The position numbers were made by a program, and so were the translations under genes. Shown piece by piece: positions 1 through 7,404 of a stretch of 64,000 bases of DNA. Each line of letters begins with the position of its first letter. The stretch's first letter is position 1. The stretch is from the NCBI GenBank assembly GCA_028281925.1, contig JANQIX010000055.1:124001-188000 (forward strand). The letters are read 5' to 3'. The notes below the pieces were generated by a model. It searched no databases. It had not been told where the DNA came from and saw nothing but the letters and a program-made list of their open reading frames with translations. This stretch comes from Alphaproteobacteria bacterium. GTDB taxonomy: Bacteria > Pseudomonadota > Alphaproteobacteria > DSM-16000 > Inquilinaceae.

Positions 1-2213
1 TTCGCCTGCGGGCCGAAATTGCTGAAGTTGTCGTCCGACACGATGATCAAAGACTGGCGGCCGTCTTCGAGCATCGGCCCGAGGCTCATGCCCTCGATAT
101 TGTCCAGCACGATGCCGAGGTCGCTGAAGTCCAGCAGCAGCTCTTTCTGCACCACCTCGTCGACATTGACTTCAAGCTCGCCGTCTTCGATCGAAACCGG
201 CAGAGCATCCTCGCCGATCACGTCCGTGGCGCCTTGGGTGCGCACCAGATAGAGCTTGATCGTGTAGCCACGATCGGGGTCGGTGGCGCCCAAGGAAAAT
301 GACCGTTCCAGCGCCAGCAGCGTGCCTTGATTGTCCAGCGCCAGCAGTTCCACCAAGCCGCTGTCCGCGAACCCGTCGACCGGATCGGGCACGACGGCGA
401 TCGGGTCGACCTCGTAGACGTACTCAGCGACGGCTTCACCCGTCACAAGGTCGTACTGGAGGATCCGCGCGGCAGAGCCGACATCCACCGTCGAGCGCTC
501 GCCGTCCTGGGCCAGCGCGCTCTCCGTCGCCGTATAGAGTGTCTTCTGGTCCGGCGTGATGGTCAGGCTTTCGAAGCCCAGATTGTTGCGGACGCCGGAG
601 GTCCCGAGCCCGTTCGGCAGGAACTTGTCATCCACCGGCAGTTCGCCGATCTGCCGCCCGCTGCTGTCGAACAAATAGATGGCGGGGTCGCCGCCGAGAT
701 CACGCTCAGAGGAAATGTAGAGCAGACCCGACTGTCCGATGGCGATGCCCTCGGGATCCGGGTTGATGGCATCGAGCGTGGTCGTTCCGTCCGGCAGCGT
801 CAGCGACACGACGTCGAGGAAGGTCACGTCGCCATCGTCGAGCGACCCGTCGCTGAGGTCGATCGACAGCTCGTAGAAGCGCGGCGTGCCATCGTCACCC
901 GCACCGCGATCGTCAGACACGGCCAGGTAGTTTCCGGTCACCGGATCGATGGCGATGCCCGAGAGGCCGCCGATCGTCGTACCGCCGAACTCGGTGCCAC
1001 TGGCAATCTCGGTCGAGCCGAGGAACTCGACACCGCGGACATCGCTGCGGTCCTGGTTAGTCAGCCGCAGGTCCACCGAGACCAGACGGTGGTCGGAGGT
1101 CGGGAACGAGGTGAGCACGAAATCGGGATCCGTGCTTTCCGGCCAGAAAACCTGGCCGTCGAGATAGGCGAAGCCCTCGACCGACGGCAACGCATAGTCG
1201 ACGCGCAGATTACCGGGCGCGTTGTCGGGATTGCCGACGCCGGCGAACCCGAAATCGGCCGTGTCGAAGGCGGGATTGCCAGTGTGCGTGGCGTTGTCAC
1301 CACCTTGCGCGATCGCCTGTTCCGCGCCGCCCGGTCCGTCGGGTGTGATCGCGGGATCGGTGGCAGAACCGATGATCAGCGGATTGTCGAGAAGCTGATC
1401 GATCGCGCCATCGAAGCTGTCGCCGTCGAACGGGTCGGCATTGTAGTCACCGACGATGACGAAGCGTTCGCCTGCGGCAAGGCCGCCCGTCTGCCCGTTG
1501 TCGTCGTAGATGTAGTCCGCACCCTCGACATAGTCCTTCCAGAACCGGATCTCGTCGTGGTTGCGCTTGCCGTTGCGGTCTTCCGCCCCGTCGAACACCG
1601 GCGGCGTCGGGTGCGCCGCAAGAATGTGCACCACTTCGCCATCGACCAGAACCGGCACGTCGACATGGTTCTTCGACGACAGGCGCAGAACGTCGATTTC
1701 TTCCTGGCTGTAGAAATCGGCCAGGTTGTCGGTCGCAGACGGGTCGTTGGTCAGCAGGTTGCCCGGCATGTCCTTCCACAGGAAGTCCTGGAAGGTGCGG
1801 ATATCCTCCTCAACGATTTCGTATTTCGAATAGATGACGAAGCCGAACTGCCCGGGAAAGAAGCCGAAGCCCTGGGCGTCGCCCGGTCCCCCAAGGGTGC
1901 CGTCGTTATCCAGGTCAAAACCGCTGTCGATCCCGGTATTCGACGGCGCGACATACCGGTAGGCGTACTCGATGGGATCCTGGCCGTTCTGGCCGACCGA
2001 GAGGTAGTTGTCCTGGAAAAGCTGCGCCGCCTCGCCTGCGACGTCGAAATCGAACTCGTTGATCAGGATGATGTCGGCGTCGGTTTTCTGGATGATCTCG
2101 GCGATAGACTGCGCCTGAGTGTCCGATCCGTCCGAGAGATTGGCGATCAACTGCCCTTCGCTTGACCGGTTCATCGACGCATTGAAACTCGCCACCCTGA
2201 TCTGGCTGGACAT
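1..2213 (-). CDS. Endonuclease/exonuclease/phosphatase domain protein with C-terminal phytase-esterase-like domain (partial)
   Basis: The gene is read from ATG at 2213 and stays open to the left edge, so the C-terminus is missing (at least 737 codons). The first ~400 residues are an endonuclease/exonuclease/phosphatase (EEP) domain. It starts RVASFNASMNR, with a metal-ligand Glu in INEFDFD, HILAAHPTPP, a VGDYNADPFDGD motif and a terminal SDHRLVS. From about residue 415 (GLSGIAIDP, then SDDRGAGDDG) it matches the 'esterase-like activity of phytase' beta-propeller family, ending at the edge in IVSDDNFSNFG. This EEP plus phytase-like architecture occurs in large secreted bacterial phosphoesterases. 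No signal peptide is visible, which would fit type I export of the missing C-terminus, but that is inference. The SD GAGGGG lies 6 nt before ATG, in the 3' arm of an inverted repeat. Substrate unknown; a phosphodiester or phosphomonoester is likely. Confidence 0.85.
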   Translation of the reverse strand, partial: MSSQIRVASFNASMNRSSEGQLIANLSDGSDTQAQSIAEIIQKTDADIILINEFDFDVAGEAAQLFQDNYLSVGQNGQDPIEYAYRYVAPSNTGIDSGFDLDNDGTLGGPGDAQGFGFFPGQFGFVIYSKYEIVEEDIRTFQDFLWKDMPGNLLTNDPSATDNLADFYSQEEIDVLRLSSKNHVDVPVLVDGEVVHILAAHPTPPVFDGAEDRNGKRNHDEIRFWKDYVEGADYIYDDNGQTGGLAAGERFVIVGDYNADPFDGDSFDGAIDQLLDNPLIIGSATDPAITPDGPGGAEQAIAQGGDNATHTGNPAFDTADFGFAGVGNPDNAPGNLRVDYALPSVEGFAYLDGQVFWPESTDPDFVLTSFPTSDHRLVSVDLRLTNQDRSDVRGVEFLGSTEIASGTEFGGTTIGGLSGIAIDPVTGNYLAVSDDRGAGDDGTPRFYELSIDLSDGSLDDGDVTFLDVVSLTLPDGTTTLDAINPDPEGIAIGQSGLLYISSERDLGGDPAIYLFDSSGRQIGELPVDDKFLPNGLGTSGVRNNLGFESLTITPDQKTLYTATESALAQDGERSTVDVGSAARILQYDLVTGEAVAEYVYEVDPIAVVPDPVDGFADSGLVELLALDNQGTLLALERSFSLGATDPDRGYTIKLYLVRTQGATDVIGEDALPVSIEDGELEVNVDEVVQKELLLDFSDLGIVLDNIEGMSLGPMLEDGRQSLIIVSDDNFSNFGPQA

Positions 2214-2219
2214 GCCGTG

Positions 2220-2255
2220 CCCCTCATTGTTTGCATTGCGACAAATTTTGAGGGG
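2220..2255 (-). promoter_or_regulatory. Inverted repeat masking the SD of the EEP/phytase-like gene
   Basis: Perfect 7-bp arms CCCCTCA (2220-2226) and TGAGGGG (2249-2255) are separated by 22 nt. On the minus-strand transcript the 3' arm contains the SD (GAGGGG) six bases before the ATG at 2213. The stem could therefore block ribosome access or be a dyad operator. Function is inferred. Confidence 0.35.
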
Positions 2256-2369
2256 AACTCTAATTACCATTTGAGTCCGATCCGCATCAGATCGGTAACA
2301 GTTTTGTTGCAGTCGAAAGCGACAGCGCGGCCAGGGTGGCTCGATGCCGCAGGAAAGTGGTTTGCCGCC

Positions 2370-3194
2370 TTACTGGAAGACCGTCAGCGCAGCAGAGACG
2401 ACCGCCTCGGGCGCGTCTTCCTGCATCAGGTGTCCGGCCCCCGCGATCTCACGGAAGTCGCATCCGGGGATCATCGAGGCAAGCTGGCGACCTTGCGCCA
2501 ACGGAATCCAATCGTCTTCCGTGCCCCAGAGGATAGAGACGGGGCATCGGATCTCGCCATAGCGCGGCTCGACCTCGTCGGTATGGCGAAGGTCCATCTG
2601 CGCGATCTGGCGGTAGAAAGCGGGCTGGCCCACCTCACCCAGCCAGGGGGCCAGATAGGGCTCAAGTTCCGCATCCGTCATCTCGCGGCTGATGGCGCCG
2701 CGGATATAGGCGCGCAGAATGGCGCGCTGCAGATAGTAGGGAACCCCAGCAAAGGCCTGTTCATGCTGTCGGACATGCTGCACGAACGGCGAGCCCCAGG
2801 GCCGGACGGCGACCGCATCGAACAGCAGCAGCCTGCGATAGTCGCAGCCGTCGATCAGATGCGCGCGCAGCACCGTCGCACCACCGAAATCATGGGCGAG
2901 GACATCCGGCGTCGCCAGTCCCCAATGGCGCAGCAGCGCGGCAAACAGACCGTTCTGAACGCCGAGAGAGACATCCTGGCCCTCGCGTTTCTCCGACTGA
3001 CCGTAGCCCAGCAGATCGTAGAGGTAGACCGTGTGACGGTGCGCCAGCTCGCGGGCGATGGTGCGCCAGACATAGGACGAAAACGGCGTGCCGTGGACGA
3101 GGACAAGGGGGCTGCCTTCGCCAAAGACGTCATAGGCGACGGATTGCCCCTGATAGTCGAACCGCCGCTCAAGCGACCATTGCCTGTCGATCAT
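2370..3194 (-). CDS. Alpha/beta fold hydrolase with Asp nucleophile (haloalkane dehalogenase / epoxide hydrolase type)
   Basis: A 274-residue alpha/beta hydrolase. The oxyanion motif LVHGTPFS is near residue 33, and the nucleophile elbow is AHDFGGA with Asp102. An acidic loop WGTEDDW lies near 223 and the catalytic His is GAGHLMQED, His255. An Asp nucleophile rather than Ser points to the haloalkane dehalogenase, fluoroacetate dehalogenase or epoxide hydrolase branch, which form a covalent ester intermediate. I cannot tell from sequence which substrate is used. The start MIDRQWSL was preferred over an upstream ATG at 3218, which would add eight residues outside the conserved fold. It is cytoplasmic, with no signal peptide, and stands alone between the EEP gene and the RTX gene. 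Confidence 0.85.
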   Translation of the reverse strand: MIDRQWSLERRFDYQGQSVAYDVFGEGSPLVLVHGTPFSSYVWRTIARELAHRHTVYLYDLLGYGQSEKREGQDVSLGVQNGLFAALLRHWGLATPDVLAHDFGGATVLRAHLIDGCDYRRLLLFDAVAVRPWGSPFVQHVRQHEQAFAGVPYYLQRAILRAYIRGAISREMTDAELEPYLAPWLGEVGQPAFYRQIAQMDLRHTDEVEPRYGEIRCPVSILWGTEDDWIPLAQGRQLASMIPGCDFREIAGAGHLMQEDAPEAVVSAALTVFQ

Positions 3195-3272
3195 GCACCA
3201 CTCCGCTGCCCCTCGCATTGACGGTGGGCAGCGGCGGCGCAGGCGTCAAGGGACGATCGCGAGGGGCAGAGA

Positions 3273-4394
3273 TCAGAACACGAAATCGTCGGCGTTGAGC
3301 GCCCAGGTCGACAGGCCCTCCAACAACAGGCTGTCGCCGTTGCCGAGGTCGATGAAGGTGCCGACGATCGTGTCCCACATGCTTAGGGACTGGAAATCCA
3401 GGCCGAAGCCGGTCAGGTCGATCTGGTCGCCAGCCCTCGCACCGCCCTGGAAGCCGATGATGCGGTCCTGCCCGTCGCCGGGATTGAAGACGAAGGTGTC
3501 GTTGCCGTGGCCGCCCAAAAGGGTGTCATTGCCCAGGCCGCCGGTCAGGACGTCGTCACCGTTGCCGCCCTCCAGACGGTTTGCCTGGTCGTCACCGGTG
3601 ATGCTGTCGGAAAACTTGGAACCCTCGATATTCTCCACATCCGTCAGCAGGTCGCCCGTGGCATGGCCGCCGAACTGGGCGGAGAAGCAGCCGTCGATGT
3701 GATTGGTCAGGTCGATTGTCACGGCACCGTCGGACTGTTCGTAGCTGACGGTATCGATGCCGTCACCACCCAGGATCATGTCGGCACCGGCACCTCCGTC
3801 GATCCAGTCGTCGCCTTTGCCGGTCCAGACGTAGTCGTCGCCGTGCCCGGCAAAGACCGTGTCGTTGCCGACATACTGCATCTTCACCACGGTGCCGTTT
3901 CTGAGCGTCAGGTTGAACCAGCCGTCGGACACGATGTGGTCGTTGCCGAAGCCGCCATGGATCAGGTCGTCACCGCCCTGGCCCCAGAAATGGTCCGCCC
4001 CGTTGCCGCCATGCATCTCGTCATCGCCGAGGCCGCCGTAGAGGTGATCGTTGCCCTGGCCGCCATAGATCGTATCGTCGCCGTCCTCGCCCCGCAGGGT
4101 GTCGTCGCCGTCGCCACCGTCCAGGTGGTCGTCGCCATCCCCACCGACCAGCCGGTCGTTGCCGTCTTCGCCTTTGAGGATGTCATTGCCGGCAGCGCCG
4201 TAGAGACCATCGTTGCCCGTCCCGCCGAACAGGGTGTCGTTGCCGCCCATGCCATAGAGGTTGTCGTCGCCCCCATGGCCGTACATCACGTCGGCGCCGT
4301 CGTCGGCGAATGCCCATTCCTTGTCATTGCCGTTCGTGCCGTGCCAGATGCGGCCGAAAAACAGAGGCGGGATGAACTGGAAGATGCCGGTCAT
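3273..4394 (-). CDS. RTX repeat calcium-binding protein
   Basis: A 373-residue protein made almost wholly of GGxGxDxLxG nonapeptides (RTX / hemolysin-type repeats). About 12 copies run from residue ~35 to ~160 (for example GGDGDDTLRG), with a second block near 200-240 (GKGDDWIDGG) and a third near 300-330 (GGLGNDTLLGG). These repeats bind Ca2+ as a parallel beta-roll outside the cell. There is no N-terminal signal peptide, as expected for a type I secretion substrate whose signal is C-terminal. No catalytic domain is present, so it may be an adhesin, S-layer or matrix component. ATG at 4394 was chosen because GGGAGGG lies 5 nt upstream; 29 extra codons to 4481 are open but look non-native. 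No type I secretion genes are in the window. Confidence 0.9.
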   Translation of the reverse strand: MTGIFQFIPPLFFGRIWHGTNGNDKEWAFADDGADVMYGHGGDDNLYGMGGNDTLFGGTGNDGLYGAAGNDILKGEDGNDRLVGGDGDDHLDGGDGDDTLRGEDGDDTIYGGQGNDHLYGGLGDDEMHGGNGADHFWGQGGDDLIHGGFGNDHIVSDGWFNLTLRNGTVVKMQYVGNDTVFAGHGDDYVWTGKGDDWIDGGAGADMILGGDGIDTVSYEQSDGAVTIDLTNHIDGCFSAQFGGHATGDLLTDVENIEGSKFSDSITGDDQANRLEGGNGDDVLTGGLGNDTLLGGHGNDTFVFNPGDGQDRIIGFQGGARAGDQIDLTGFGLDFQSLSMWDTIVGTFIDLGNGDSLLLEGLSTWALNADDFVF

Positions 4395-4555
4395 GGGCAA
4401 GCCCTCCCAATAGGCGTTTCGGGCCGTGAACGGCGCAGACGCTATCGCGGGGCACTGGTTCGCCGCAGTGACGGCTGGCACAGAGCTGCGCAGGCGGACA
4501 ATGCAGTCAGCCGTGCAGTTGCGCAGTGGGCACTGCCGGTGACACTCTCACACCC

Positions 4556-5335
4556 ATGTGCGAACTGCTTGGCATGAACTGCAACGTTCCGACCGATATC
4601 CGCTTCAGCTTCTCCGGGCTGATTGAGCGTGGCGGGCGCACGGGGCCGCACAAGGATGGCTGGGGCATCGCCTTCTACGAAGGCCGTCGATGCCGCACAT
4701 TCCTGGATGCCAGCCCCGGCTGCGAGAGCGAGATCGCCGGCCTCGTGCGATCGCATTCGGTGAAGAGCCTGAACGTCGTCTGCCACATCCGCAAGGCGAC
4801 CCATGGGCGGGTCTGCCTGGAGAACACGCACCCCTTCGTGCGCGAGCTCTGGGGGCGAAGCTGGAGCTTCGCGCATAACGGGCGCCTGAAGGGCGTGAAG
4901 CGCCGGCCGCTCACGCACTACCGCCCCATGGGCACAACTGACAGCGAGCATGCCTTCTGCTGGATGCTGGACCGCATCCGCGAGCGCTTTCCGGCACCGC
5001 CGAAGCGCGACCGCGATCTGTGGCGGCTGGTGGCCGATCTGGCCAAAGACCTCGATTCCTGCGGCACGTTCAACATGATGCTGAGCGACGCCCGCAGCCT
5101 CTATTGCCACTGCAGCACCCAGCTGTCGTGGTTGACGCGGCGCGCGCCCTTCGGTGAGGCCAGCCTGATCGACGCCGAGATGACGGTGAATTTCGCTCAG
5201 GAGACGACGCCGAACGACATCGTCACCGTGATCGCTACCCGCCCGCTGACGCATCACGAACCCTGGCAGGCGATGGCGCGCGGCAGCCTGATCGTGTTCC
5301 GCGACGGGCTGGAGATGTGGTCGACGGCTGCCTAG
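4556..5335 (+). CDS. Class II glutamine amidotransferase (YafJ-like)
   Basis: A 259-residue Ntn-type glutamine amidotransferase. The start at 4556 places Cys at position 2 (MCELLGMN), the nucleophile after removal of Met. Other expected motifs are DGWGIAFYEG, HIRKATHG, FAHNGRL and TTDSEHAF. This domain hydrolyses glutamine to glutamate and ammonia. As in the YafJ family, no synthetase domain is attached, so the ammonia acceptor is unknown. The upstream in-frame ATG at 4526 would bury the catalytic Cys and is rejected. The stop codon is shared with the LysR gene on the other strand (CTAG at 5332-5335). Confidence 0.9.
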   Translation: MCELLGMNCNVPTDIRFSFSGLIERGGRTGPHKDGWGIAFYEGRRCRTFLDASPGCESEIAGLVRSHSVKSLNVVCHIRKATHGRVCLENTHPFVRELWGRSWSFAHNGRLKGVKRRPLTHYRPMGTTDSEHAFCWMLDRIRERFPAPPKRDRDLWRLVADLAKDLDSCGTFNMMLSDARSLYCHCSTQLSWLTRRAPFGEASLIDAEMTVNFAQETTPNDIVTVIATRPLTHHEPWQAMARGSLIVFRDGLEMWSTAA

Positions 5336-6231
5336 CGGCCCAGCGCCCGATCGCGCAGGGCCTTGGTGATGAAGTCGATGAACACCCGCAGTTTCGGCGG
5401 CTCGAACGGCGTTGGCGGCCGCACCAGACTGAGCGTGACGTGATAGGTCTCGTAGTCCTGTAGCACGGCCACCAATCGCCCGGCGTCCAGGTCATCGCGT
5501 ACGTTCAAGACCGGCATGACAGCCACGCCCAGGCCCCTGACGGCAGCGTCGCGCGCCCCTGTGTGGCTGCTCATCAGCAGGCGGGGCCGGATCGGCACGG
5601 TGATCCGGGCGTCCCCTTTGGTGAAGGTCCATTGGGTGCCGCCAAGCACATCGCGCCAATTGATGCAGTCATGTTCGGAGATATCTTCCGGCCGCAACGG
5701 CGTCCCGCAGCGGCTCAGATATTCCGGACTTGCGCACACCACATAGTCGATCTCGGTAATCCGGTGCGCGATCAGGGAAGAGGTCGTCAAGGCGCCGGCG
5801 CGGATGGCGGCATCGAACCCCTCCGCCACCAGATCGACCAGACGCTCGGACATTTCGAGTTCGACATCGATGCCCGGATAGGCTTCGACGAAATCGACCA
5901 CCAGAGGCACGATCCAGCTGTTGCCGATCGCCGGCGGGGCCGTGATCCGCAGCTTGCCCTTTGGTGTCGTATCGGTGGCACCGATCTCTGCATTGAGATG
6001 GTCGATCTCTTCCAGGATGGCAGCGGCACGCGGCAGGTAGCGCGCACCGGCCTCCGTCGGGCTGAGGTGCCTCGTCGACCGACGCAGCAACGTGACGCCC
6101 AGCATCTGCTCCAAGTCCGCGACATGCCGGCTCACGGCCGTGGTCGACATCGCGAGCTTGCGCGCGGCTTTGGCGAAGCTGCCGGCTTCAGCGACCTCGA
6201 CGAACACCGTCATCGCGAGCTGGGAGTTCAT
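5332..6231 (-). CDS. LysR family transcriptional regulator
   Basis: A 299-residue LysR-type regulator. The N-terminal winged HTH is MTVFVEVAEAGSFAKAARKL then STTAVSRHVADLE. The effector domain begins near residue 90 (GKLRITAPPAIG) and has the substrate-domain motif VAEGFDAAIR. Start 6231 (MNSQLAM) fits the family; the open frame extends to 6342 but adds 37 residues not seen in LysR proteins. It is transcribed divergently from a small gene at 6341, and the 109-bp space holds a TATATC/GATATA dyad. LysR proteins usually control the divergent gene and themselves. It converges on the amidotransferase gene with a 4-bp overlap. Confidence 0.92.
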   Translation of the reverse strand: MNSQLAMTVFVEVAEAGSFAKAARKLAMSTTAVSRHVADLEQMLGVTLLRRSTRHLSPTEAGARYLPRAAAILEEIDHLNAEIGATDTTPKGKLRITAPPAIGNSWIVPLVVDFVEAYPGIDVELEMSERLVDLVAEGFDAAIRAGALTTSSLIAHRITEIDYVVCASPEYLSRCGTPLRPEDISEHDCINWRDVLGGTQWTFTKGDARITVPIRPRLLMSSHTGARDAAVRGLGVAVMPVLNVRDDLDAGRLVAVLQDYETYHVTLSLVRPPTPFEPPKLRVFIDFITKALRDRALGR

Positions 6232-6244
6232 GGCGATTGTCCCA

Positions 6245-6272
6245 TATATCGGGATAAGCATTCCCAGATATA
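6245..6272. promoter_or_regulatory. Candidate LysR operator (TATATC-N16-GATATA)
   Basis: The perfect 6-bp arms TATATC (6245-6250) and GATATA (6267-6272) enclose a second dyad, GGGA/TCCC. The element starts 14 bp upstream of the LysR start and ~70 bp upstream of the divergent small gene, where a LysR recognition site would be expected. The local sequence is AT-rich against its surroundings. Confidence 0.4.
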
Positions 6273-6340
6273 CAGTATTATCCTGATTACCGCCGGACAC
6301 TAAGCTCTCTCCATCGTCATTCGAACGGTTGGAGGAAGCC

Positions 6341-6628
6341 ATGTCTCACACGGACATCCTGTTTCGGGATCGCAGAGTCGCCGCCGGACAGCCCCGCTTG
6401 GGGGCGATAGAGAGGATCGTCAGATTCGTTTTCGGATTTGTCCGTCGGCATGGGGAAAGCCGTCCGACGGCGGGAATGCTCTCCATGGAGACGGGGCGAG
6501 ATATCGGCGCGCGGCACGATGTGCTGGACTATGCGCCCGTTGCCGATCTGACGGGCGGATCGCACCACCACCTGCACCGGATCGCCGAAACGGTCCGCTG
6601 GACGTCACCCCCCTGTGACCGGATATGA
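6341..6628 (+). CDS. Small hypothetical protein divergent from LysR regulator
   Basis: A 95-residue frame starting ATG at 6341, with a strong SD (GGAGGA) 5 nt upstream. The product is basic and His/Arg-rich, with a short amphipathic stretch (AIERIVRFVFGFVRRHG) near residue 25. I do not recognise a family. Its position opposite a LysR gene across a dyad suggests it is the regulated target. The frame could be fortuitous; the case rests on the SD and the context. Confidence 0.45.
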   Translation: MSHTDILFRDRRVAAGQPRLGAIERIVRFVFGFVRRHGESRPTAGMLSMETGRDIGARHDVLDYAPVADLTGGSHHHLHRIAETVRWTSPPCDRI

Positions 6629-6873
6629 AGCATGGCTCGCGATCGGGACCAGCCTCGGAGATCGACCGCCGCGAATTTCGCGAGCTTTATTGCGATTGAG
6701 TTGATTAGCCCGCTCACCAGATTTGCGCGCTGGCATCCGCTGTCCGATCACAGTGGGCGGGCGCTCAGAATCCGCCACAAGACCGGCCATTCCGGTGTCG
6801 ACTGTCACAGCGCCGGGACGCCAAATGGGCCAACGTCTCGGCGCACTGCCGCCTGCTCGCCTGAGGACAACCC

Positions 6874-7365
6874 ATGTCAGTTTCCTATACGCTTGAAATC
6901 GATACGGAGTTGGAGGCCGAGAAATTGATCGACAGGCTCGTCCAACAGTCAGGCTTTCGCAGACCCGGTGCGGATGAGCCCGGGGGCGCAAGCCGATCAA
7001 TCGCCACCGGCCCAGGACTGCGGATTGTCGCCTCACCGGCAGATCAAGAAGACGTAGATCTGGCGATGCGCACGTTCGGCTTCAGACCGACCGCATCCGT
7101 CTCGTTCATCGACACAGGAAGGGATGTGACGGACGAAATCCGTTACCCCGAGATGATCGCGGCCGTTGTGCGCGTGCTCGCTTCGGGTAAGGGCGATGCG
7201 GTGATGCACTTCGAGGATTCCATGGTGCTCTTTCGGCGGCGCGACGGGCAGGTCACCATCAATACGAAATGGGACGACGACCAATGGCCCGATGGCGCAA
7301 AGGGCCGCGGCCTCTTACGCCGGTCAATGCCCTCGGCCGGAGCTGAGGCTCTGGCCGATTTGTAG
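6874..7365 (+). CDS. SitI3-like small protein (possible immunity protein)
   Basis: A 163-residue soluble protein preceded by GAGGACA at SD distance. It opens with a beta-strand-like VSYTLEIDTELEAEKLIDRL. Later it has GKGDAVMHFEDSMVLFRRRDG followed by VTINTKW. This N-terminal 'LEI..EL' plus C-terminal 'GDAV..f....vl.RRdG...N' layout resembles the SitI3 immunity family described with the Myxococcus Sit toxin exchange system. That is recognition from memory, not a search. No toxin-like gene is adjacent, so immunity function is only a suggestion. Confidence 0.6.
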   Translation: MSVSYTLEIDTELEAEKLIDRLVQQSGFRRPGADEPGGASRSIATGPGLRIVASPADQEDVDLAMRTFGFRPTASVSFIDTGRDVTDEIRYPEMIAAVVRVLASGKGDAVMHFEDSMVLFRRRDGQVTINTKWDDDQWPDGAKGRGLLRRSMPSAGAEALADL

Positions 7366-7404
7366 GTGCCTAGCCCGATTTCCGGGGAGAGGTCAGCCCA
7401 CCGG

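Noticed and set aside
327-2165. 612-codon plus-strand open frame opposite the EEP/phytase-like gene
   Set aside because: Antisense to a domain-supported gene; the product is Val/Arg/Asp-rich with no domain, signal or SD.
3273-4394. RTX gene as a toxin
   Set aside because: Only calcium-binding repeats are present, with no enzymatic or pore-forming domain and no activator gene.
3507-4577. 356-codon plus-strand frame opposite the RTX gene
   Set aside because: An artefact of the RTX repeats read backwards (Val/Ala periodic pattern).
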